From Clavelina lepadiformis (Eukaryota; Chordata; Ascidiacea; Aplousobranchia; Clavelinidae): 64,000 nucleotides of DNA. Below the pieces are notes generated by a model, which saw only the letters and a program-made list of their open reading frames with translations, was not told the DNA's origin and ran no database searches. The stretch spans positions 5,210,501-5,274,500 of the forward strand of contig NC_135247.1 in assembly GCF_947623445.1 (NCBI RefSeq). Reading direction: 5' to 3'. The translations under genes were made by a program, and so were the position numbers. Shown piece after piece: positions 59,201 to 64,000 of the stretch; position 1 is the stretch's first letter, and each line of letters opens with the position of its first letter.

Positions 59201-62200
59201 GAAGATGTCGATGCTTTGCGCATGCGCTCCTTGTGTCTTTCAACAGCCATCTCGGCACGTGACTGTTTGCGTTGCAAGCTTGGAATAGAACTTGTATCAC
59301 CAGAATTTTCAGGTGAACCCGCTGGCGTTGAACTTGCAACTGTGATGTCATAAAGCGTAACAGACTGCAATCGCCATATAGGGTAATTGCAATGTGTTGC
59401 ATATACCAAATCATTATAGATTACTCCAGGATTTAACACTTCTTGAATTAGTATAGGATTACAGGATACTATACACCATATATTATATCAAATCGTTGCA
59501 AGAATGGCGACAAGTGCAGAGAACTTCATAATTTATTGAATACTGGCATGTTTCGGACCTTAAACTTGTCCTTCCTTAGAGTAAGTCGCTGAATGCACTA
59601 AGTACAGTATATAAAGGACAAGGTGTGATAAACGAGAAAACACATCATCCACAGAGATAAGATTGTACCACAGGTAGCGCAACACGAAAACAAACACTGG
59701 GGTCCGAACTCCGAGGAAGGACCAGTTTAAGGTCCGAAACATGTCAGTATTCAATAAATTATGAAGTTCTCTGCAGTTGTCGCCATTCTTGCAACGATTT
59801 GGTATAAAAAAGCAATTTAAGCTCTCCCCGAGTTATACTACCATATATTATATGGGATAGTTACGTAACCTGTTAGCTGTACATATCTACAAACTCAGCT
59901 TACATGAATCTGATGGCGAGGTAGTTTCCAAGTTTTCAGAAGACGTTTTTGATCCAACTATATCAGTCCTTTCGAATATTAAAATCATAAGCACATTAGG
60001 CATAACCACTATATTAAAGGCATATAGAAAACGCATCGCCAAAAAACTTAAAACAATAACATGACAGTTTAACAAACAAAAAAGTTTACTTTTTAACCGT
60101 ATAGAAAGAATACCTGGTTTTAGAGCCATCATCAGCAATCTTCCCAGCACCAGATGGCGGTAGAGAAGACTTAAGTTCATCCCGATTGGTTTCTCGACGT
60201 TGAGAACGTAATGCGTCCTGTGATGATTGTCTTTCAAATTTCGCGATGCTGTCACTGATTCGTTCCTTCCTCAGTGATTGCCGGAGGGAGCGGCTCTGAC
60301 CCTTGGGCTGCCGGGTCGTTGATGGCACCCTAAAAATATACATTGTGGAACAGAAATTAAAGCTTGTCACAGATACCCGGTTGAGGACATTGCACGATTT
60401 ATGTATAGACTTATGCTGAACCTTTAAAGAAAGAGTGTACTTTTTGACAATTTCATTTCAGAGAAATTTAAAATTTCAACTGCATGCTTACACATGGGAA
60501 ACTAAATAATTCATATTCCCTGCAGCTGTTAAGCAAGGCAAGCAACAGATGTAAAAGAAAATGCAACATCTGCAATTTGCAACAATTCAACAGTAAAAGT
60601 CAGTTTGAAATATATATACTGTTGATATTGAGACATTATATTATTAGACTATAGCAGTGGTTTTCAAAACCGTGTACTCGTGTGCCGTAAAATATTTGCA
60701 GGTGCGCCGCAAATAATTAAGATGTTAATAATAATCAAGTTAGAAACGCCGCCAACTTTGGCATGAAGCCCACAAAATACGATGTGACTGTTACCTTCAT
60801 CGGCACATGACCCACATGACTAAAATATCAAATATTTCTCCCCCACGCTCTCACAACACAGTAGAAAATCATCCAGCGAACCGACCCGTGCTTTGGTTAA
60901 AATACAATATTTAAAACGAACATTAGCTTGAAAGTCATCCTGCCTGCAGTCCAACATTTTTCAAAATTTCAAAATTTCAAAAACAGTCCATGTAAAAATA
61001 TTTCAGTAGTAGTGTTTAACAGTAGTGTTAAAATAAGCAATAGTTTTGTTTTATATTGAGTAGAAGTAATTGTCTTCTTTCTATATGATCACCATATTTG
61101 TGGGAAACAATGTAGGAGGAAGCCTAAAGAATTGAGGGCATGGAGAGACGATTCCAAGGCCTGGTGTCAAGTTTATGACAACAATAAAAACAATAGCGGA
61201 AAACAAATTATAAATGTGGTAAAATGCTAGAGAAGGATCGTTGGCTCGTTGCAAACGTTTGACCCAAATTTTGATGTGAAGTTTTGGTGTTGGACATTAT
61301 GCTGCGTTATTAATCCATAAGCGTTTTGACCGGCATCAATGCGCGTGAAGCAGTAAATAAAGAAGCCTTTTCCCTCTTAAAGCATCTTAAATGCGGCTGT
61401 TAGTAGTTTTGAAGAATTTTCTTGGCTATACAGTGAAAATCTACGACTAAGGTGAGTAGGTTCTAAAAAAAATCGTAGGTTCTAGGTTGGGTGTTTATCT
61501 TATAACTATACATGTTATTTATAAAAATAAATTACCACTTTGTTCTACTTCAATAATACGGTGTTCCGTTGTCCTGTTTTCATCTAATTTGTGTGTACCG
61601 CGAAATACAAAAAGTAGAAAACAAACCTGCTTTGTACAGGTATGTTCAATTAATTATTAATCGAGCTTGATTCACAGACTTTGTTGTTTGAATTATTGAC
61701 GCCAATAGACTTATTTGTATTTGGTGGCAAACGTGGGCTTTCGATCTCGAAGTAAATCAGTGATCAGATTACAGCACGCACTGAAGTGAAACCACGTTCA
61801 ACTCTCGGGAAATTGCGTAACTCACAACATTAAATGACTAATTTTAGTCATTTGAAACACTTTACGAGGCACAGGTTGTAAGCGTATACCATTAGCCAGA
61901 TGACAAACTCCTCAATGAAGAGCAATATCTTCCAATGCCTAATTTACGAAAGCGCACCAAACGAAATGAACAAATAGTTGTTCCTATACTCAGGCAATAG
62001 CTAGCCCAAGGATTTTATTGGTCTCTAAATTAAAGACACTATGACGTCCTTATAAAAGAAACAACATCATTAAATAAAACTTAAAGAAGACAGACACGAC
62101 CCCTTGACCTGCACAACAGCACTTCTCGTATGAAAGTATTACATATACACACCATTTTTAAGAAACATTTTAAGACCTTCGAAAAACAAAGCATTCAAAC

Positions 62201-63757
62201 AGCACGTTTGAATTGACATACAGCCGTTTAACGTACTAATACTACCAAAAGAAATCGTGATACTAAATTATTTATAACCCACTCGATCATGTATGCTGTG
62301 TACGTAAACGTAAATGTTCAAAACAAACATTTGACAATCACCATTTATTTTTAAGGTAATCTTTAACAATGCATGCTAATACCTGTACGATCTTCGAAAG
62401 TTAGACATTGGCTGCTGCGCTTCTTCAGCAGGATATGGATCTTTACGGTAGGATCTTTGAAATGATGAGGATTTGGAGTTGTTCGACTTCGTTTCCCTCT
62501 GAAAGCGTGAGAGATTGTCAAGAAATTTGTTCTTTGCCTTACTGGCTATCTCAATCTTCGTTTCCGACTTCTTATCGGATTTCTTAGAGTCTCCCATCTT
62601 GGTGGTTGTTTTCTTATCAGACTTCTGCATGTCGGTAAGGTCTTGGCTTGCCACGTTCTCTTTCCCAGGAGTCCTTTAAGGTATAACACAATTCAACGAG
62701 ATGTACTATTAAACTTTCTCCTAGGGTTAAATCAATCAAAAAATGAAATCTAAAATTTGTTCTAAATAACTTAGCCATCTATGCTTTACGGAATATACCG
62801 CAACGATAAACCCGTTGGGCTCCACTAATCTTAGTGAAAGTCGAAACTAAAGCCATCTAACCTAACGTTTTTATGACAAACGCGTTTAATGACAGGCCCT
62901 TGCGCAAATGAAATTGCTTAGAGGGAACCAGAGGCAAATATTTTCTTTGTCAGACGATTATTGACATAATTTTACTCCGAATCTCTTAAAAGACGTGAAC
63001 GGCTTAATGTGCTCGCATTGTTCACAAAGGCAACAGCACAGCAACGTGCAAACAAACGCATATGGGACTTGACAGAAAGGTGCGAAGCTGATACTTTACA
63101 ATGGTATGAGGTGTCTTTATCAAGATTGTACTGGATAATATTTCGTCATGAGCGATTGATCTTTATTTGGTTAAATTGGAATAATTAACAAGTGTAAACC
63201 ACCATTACGTGAAAACAAAGCATGTTTCCCTTCTCAATTTCCTTTGAAGTAATTAAATACAATTCTTGTATTTCGTGGTCTATAAATAACGCTTTCCCGA
63301 AAAGGTATTTCCGTAAATGACAATATACCACATGACGCTATCCCGAAATCTACGAATTGCAATCTCGAACTTAAACAATGCTGTTGGCTGGAAGTACGAA
63401 TGTGACAGGGAACATGATTATCGGTAAAGAGGTCAAGCCCGTTATTTCCTGGTACGAGTGATTATGTTATGACTATGAGAATAAATGTATATATTGACAG
63501 TTTTACAGCATTCACTTTAGCATTTTTAGGAAAATTGGACACAATTATTGTGCTGTATCGTACGCCATGACCGACATCAACTAAATGTATCTTGTTGTAT
63601 TGGTAAAAACATCACGCTGACGTCATACCTGATAGATCTCTGGGAGGACCGAAGTCCATTCCTTGAAAAATCCTCCCTTCCATCCAGATGCTTCACAGAA
63701 GTAGAATAAGAGCCAGCTCGTATCATGATTTCGGAATCATTTAGGAACACTTCTGGC
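31995..63757 (-). CDS. SVIL: Supervillin (5' end beyond the window), 43 traced exons
   Basis: A membrane-associated actin- and myosin-binding scaffold of the villin/gelsolin superfamily. Exons read downwards: 63757-63629, 62673-62383, 60329-60114, 59968-59904, 59339-59156, 58725-58613, 57945-57850, 57475-57347, 55915-55832, 54821-53542, 52657-51732, 51600-51481, 47626-47533, 47434-47331, 40346-40225, 40129-40014, 39881-39652, 39456-39364, 39254-39147, 39007-38881, 38677-38509, 38326-38145, 37965-37783, 37696-37577, 37458-37327, 37208-37129, 37000-36850, 36707-36583, 36506-36419, 36251-36129, 35936-35779, 35690-35552, 35392-35308, 35240-35096, 34881-34668, 34474-34371, 34285-34231, 34117-33980, 33775-33673, 33441-33223, 32802-32665, 32452-32337, 32228-31995. 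Every junction keeps frame, giving about 2,608 residues in the window (human archvillin 2,214). Vertebrate-conserved words include [62 protein letters not shown] and [15 protein letters not shown]. Confidence 0.93.
32337..37208 (-). CDS. SVIL: Supervillin gelsolin-like repeat region
   Basis: Seventeen exons (37208-37129 down to 32452-32337) encode the gelsolin-like half. Recognisable blocks in order are: [13 protein letters not shown] with [61 protein letters not shown] with [92 protein letters not shown]; and [12 protein letters not shown] with [10 protein letters not shown]. In the family these act as scaffold rather than as severing domains. Exon sizes are 55-219 bases with short introns, unlike the 5' part. 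Confidence 0.93.
37327..40346 (-). CDS. SVIL: Supervillin central region (TQP motif and myosin/actin-binding part)
   Basis: Eleven exons cover the conserved end of the N-terminal half. They contain [16 protein letters not shown] (human SLAEKLALFNKL), [16 protein letters not shown] (human TQPVTLGEVE), a [19 protein letters not shown] and [10 protein letters not shown] block followed by its weaker repeat [17 protein letters not shown], then [13 protein letters not shown] (human TQFTVAGRMVKKG), [12 protein letters not shown] and [20 protein letters not shown]. In vertebrates this region binds F-actin and myosin II. Predicted charged coiled or disordered sequence predominates. Confidence 0.9.
40347..47330 (-). 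other. Supervillin intron, about 7 kb
   Basis: It joins phase-2 exons (CAA AC | G GCG). No repeat or nested gene was recognised in most of it. A candidate 56-base exon with a strong acceptor (T-rich, ending tgtctgcag) and donor (CAGGCG|gtaagc) lies at 44216-44271 on the minus strand, but its length would break the frame unless joined to another exon. An in-frame ATG lies just 3' in this intron (40361-40363). Its size compared with the surrounding introns suggests an internal promoter or regulatory DNA. Confidence 0.5.
47331..47434 (-). CDS. SVIL: Supervillin exon with the conserved TQPIT motif
   Basis: 34 codons: [20 protein letters not shown] and [15 protein letters not shown]. It matches human supervillin LRRLQDRSLTQPITTEEVV. 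The basic run before the motif is retained. It ends in phase 2 and joins the exon at 40,346 in frame (EQTATQDN), which shows that the exons on both sides of the 7-kb intron belong to one gene. Confidence 0.88.
47627..51480 (-). other. Supervillin intron, about 3.9 kb
   Basis: Phase 2 (GAA AG | T CCA). I found no exon that fits this phase. A minus-strand open stretch at 49046-49246 (66 codons, [20 protein letters not shown] inside) follows a possible acceptor but has the wrong phase. Plus-strand frames at 49599-49880 and others look accidental. Confidence 0.4.
51732..52657 (-). CDS. SVIL: Supervillin large exon with caldesmon-like W-E-x-K repeats
   Basis: 308 codons, low-complexity, rich in Ser, Lys, Asp and Thr. 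Five 12-residue units recur: [12 protein letters not shown] (52460-52495), [12 protein letters not shown] (52358-52393), [12 protein letters not shown] (52217-52252), [12 protein letters not shown] (52004-52039) and [12 protein letters not shown] (51776-51811). The pattern, V-x-N-M-(K/R)-x-(A/L/M)-W-E-x-K, is like the C-terminal caldesmon words NIKSMWEKG and SKRNLWEKQ, which contact calmodulin and actin. I know of no such repeats in human supervillin. The exon joins both neighbours in frame (phase 0 in, 2 out). Confidence 0.85.
53542..54821 (-). CDS. SVIL: Supervillin giant exon, disordered N-terminal region
   Basis: 1,280 bases, 426 codons, phase 1 in and 0 out. It starts [16 protein letters not shown] and is rich in Ser, Thr, Glu and Lys with no folded domain that I can see. 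A basic patch [14 protein letters not shown] is a possible nuclear localisation signal; vertebrate supervillin has such signals. Two related words FRRLSEEIE and [18 protein letters not shown] precede an acidic-serine stretch [19 protein letters not shown], a likely casein-kinase-2 target. Its size and position recall the vertebrate alternatively spliced muscle (archvillin) exons, but the sequences do not align visibly. Confidence 0.85.
55074..55310 (+). CDS. Small open frame inside a supervillin intron (doubtful)
   Basis: 78 codons starting [15 protein letters not shown], with a basic N-terminal half and an acidic-to-hydrophobic end ([20 protein letters not shown]). The composition is protein-like and the start has A at -3. 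No promoter, splice site or polyadenylation signal supports it, the minus strand is also open here, and I recognise no family. Chance is a real possibility. Confidence 0.2.
   Translation: MVNKQRPIRMSRKPFNQNKPVVKKATPTKQDNVLARAFMEAHRKLQLVSGDDDVDGLMYKTFCLLVDVYGKATPTDNQ
55832..55915 (-). CDS. SVIL: Supervillin symmetric exon (possible cassette) B
   Basis: 84 bases, acceptor aaaatccccag, donor G|gtaagtaa. Phase is 1 in and 1 out, fitting between the exons ending at 57,347 and starting at 54,821. It encodes [20 protein letters not shown] then PISNNHN, a basic Ala/Lys/Arg-rich segment. Being divisible by three with equal phases, it can be skipped without a frameshift. Confidence 0.65.
57850..57945 (-). 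CDS. SVIL: Supervillin symmetric exon (possible cassette) A
   Basis: 96 bases, acceptor ttgatcttattcag, donor GAAG|gtgtta. Phase is 1 in and 1 out, fitting between exons 58725-58613 and 57475-57347. It encodes [20 protein letters not shown] then [11 protein letters not shown], an acidic amphipathic segment. The donor is weaker than most in this gene, which fits an alternative exon. Confidence 0.65.
58613..60329 (-). CDS. SVIL: Supervillin N-terminal small exons
   Basis: Four exons (60329-60114, 59968-59904, 59339-59156, 58725-58613) in phase. They encode Ser/Arg/Lys-rich sequence: [57 protein letters not shown] and [17 protein letters not shown]. The [12 protein letters not shown] word is reminiscent of the vertebrate [20 protein letters not shown] block. 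For the exon at 59,339 an upstream acceptor (59,365) was rejected because it meets a stop in the required frame. Confidence 0.8.
59485..59804. repeat. Inverted repeat with 95-base arms, hammerhead-like core
   Basis: The left arm (59485-59582) and right arm (59711-59804) are about 95% reverse-complementary, separated by about 130 bases. Both read, towards the outside, GGTCCGAAACATG, then tcaataaattatgaagttct, then caacgattt. In the right arm the order CCGAGGA, a 5-base stem GGACC/GGTCC closing the loop AGTTTAA, then GAAAC approximates a hammerhead core (CUGANGA - stem II - GAAAC), with one core base changed and one extra A. It lies in a supervillin intron and has no coding frame. Confidence 0.6.
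60330..62382 (-). other. Supervillin intron containing a hAT-like element
   Basis: About half of this intron is the hAT-like element at about 60,655-61,628. In the remainder (60,330-60,654 and 61,629-62,382) I see no exon that fits the phase (2). Confidence 0.45.
60655..61628. mobile_element. hAT-like DNA element, degenerate
   Basis: The left end reads CAGTGGTTTTCAAAACCGTG and continues to gtgtgccgtaaaatat, the classic start of hAT elements. Near 61,600-61,628 the order gtgtaccgcgaaatac, aaaaagtagaaaac, aacctgc is a worn inverse of it. The flanks show no clear 8-base duplication, so the boundaries are approximate and the element is old. No open transposase frame remains. Confidence 0.5.
62383..62673 (-). 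CDS. SVIL: Supervillin lysine-rich N-terminal exon
   Basis: 96 codons plus split codons, phase 2 in and out. It has a strongly basic [20 protein letters not shown] repeat, then [20 protein letters not shown], then two similar words [11 protein letters not shown] and FRRSYR at the exon end. It joins the next exon as [11 protein letters not shown]. Poly-lysine character suggests membrane or nucleic-acid contact; this is inference. Confidence 0.75.
62674..63628 (-). other. Supervillin intron
   Basis: Phase 2 intron of about 955 bases. No repeat, exon or nested gene recognised. Confidence 0.4.
63629..63757 (-). CDS. SVIL: First traced supervillin exon
   Basis: 42 codons plus split codons, acceptor gcttcatacag, donor ATCAG|gtatga. 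It encodes [20 protein letters not shown], then [20 protein letters not shown]. The acceptor shows that at least one further exon lies 5', beyond 64,000. The internal methionine (EIM) could serve as a start if the acceptor is not used, but I consider that less likely. Confidence 0.6.
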
Positions 63758-64000
63758 CTGTATGAAGCTTGTATGTATCCTTACAATTTCGTCATACTAA
63801 AATTTTACGTGTTTTGGTCCTGTAGGAACGAAATAACAAAGACAAGATTGAGCGCTTTTAATTAACTTCAATAAATATGACCTGGTCATTGTCAAACGAA
63901 GCATAACTTTTTTCCGGTAACAAGACAACTGCCTCAGACAACTACGGTGCCACGATTATACAACAGCGTCTCCCAGGCAAGCAAATAAAGATATGTGGTG

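Noticed and set aside
59340-59365. Alternative acceptor for the supervillin exon at 59,339 (gcgattgcag, exon from 59,364)
   Set aside because: From the phase-1 upstream exon it leads to an early stop; the acceptor at 59,340 keeps the frame.

Overview
The window looks like nuclear DNA of an invertebrate chordate, most likely an ascidian tunicate of the Ciona kind. This is an inference from AT-rich sequence, compact multi-exon genes with vertebrate-type orthologues, splice acceptors just upstream of start codons (ascidians use spliced-leader trans-splicing), and many short DNA transposons. No bacterial or organellar features were seen.

Left part (1-27,500). The last codons of an unidentified gene occupy 2-118. 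Sulfiredoxin (SRXN1, + strand, 4 exons, 1,656-3,231) converges on a nine-exon minus-strand bHLH gene (3,785-7,100) whose helix-loop-helix resembles SOHLH germ-cell factors. A transposon-rich stretch follows (8,890-14,390: Tigger-like and hAT-like elements and a TA-flanked MITE). Next come four tandem single-exon CRAL-TRIO genes of the alpha-tocopherol-transfer-protein type (14,507, 16,495, 19,609, 25,801), interrupted by an intronless FKBP3/FKBP25 gene on the minus strand (21,710-22,372).

Middle and right (27,600-64,000). SLC35F5 (+ strand, 10 exons, 27,603-30,159) converges on one very large minus-strand gene, supervillin. I traced 43 supervillin exons with matching reading phase from 63,757 down to the villin-headpiece stop at 31,995; its 5' end lies beyond the window. 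It fills half of the window. The protein has a long disordered N-terminal half, the conserved TQP motifs, gelsolin-like repeats and a C-terminal headpiece.

The most unusual signals are: five caldesmon-like W-E-x-K repeats in one large supervillin exon; two symmetric phase-1 exons that could be cassettes; an in-frame, stop-free 87-base intron in SLC35F5; patchwork near-identity between two CRAL-TRIO neighbours; a Tigger element that landed in a decayed second copy of the gene end found at 2-118; and a 95-base inverted repeat with a hammerhead-ribozyme-like core. All splice models were made by eye from GT/AG sites, frame and remembered family sequences; transcript data would be decisive.
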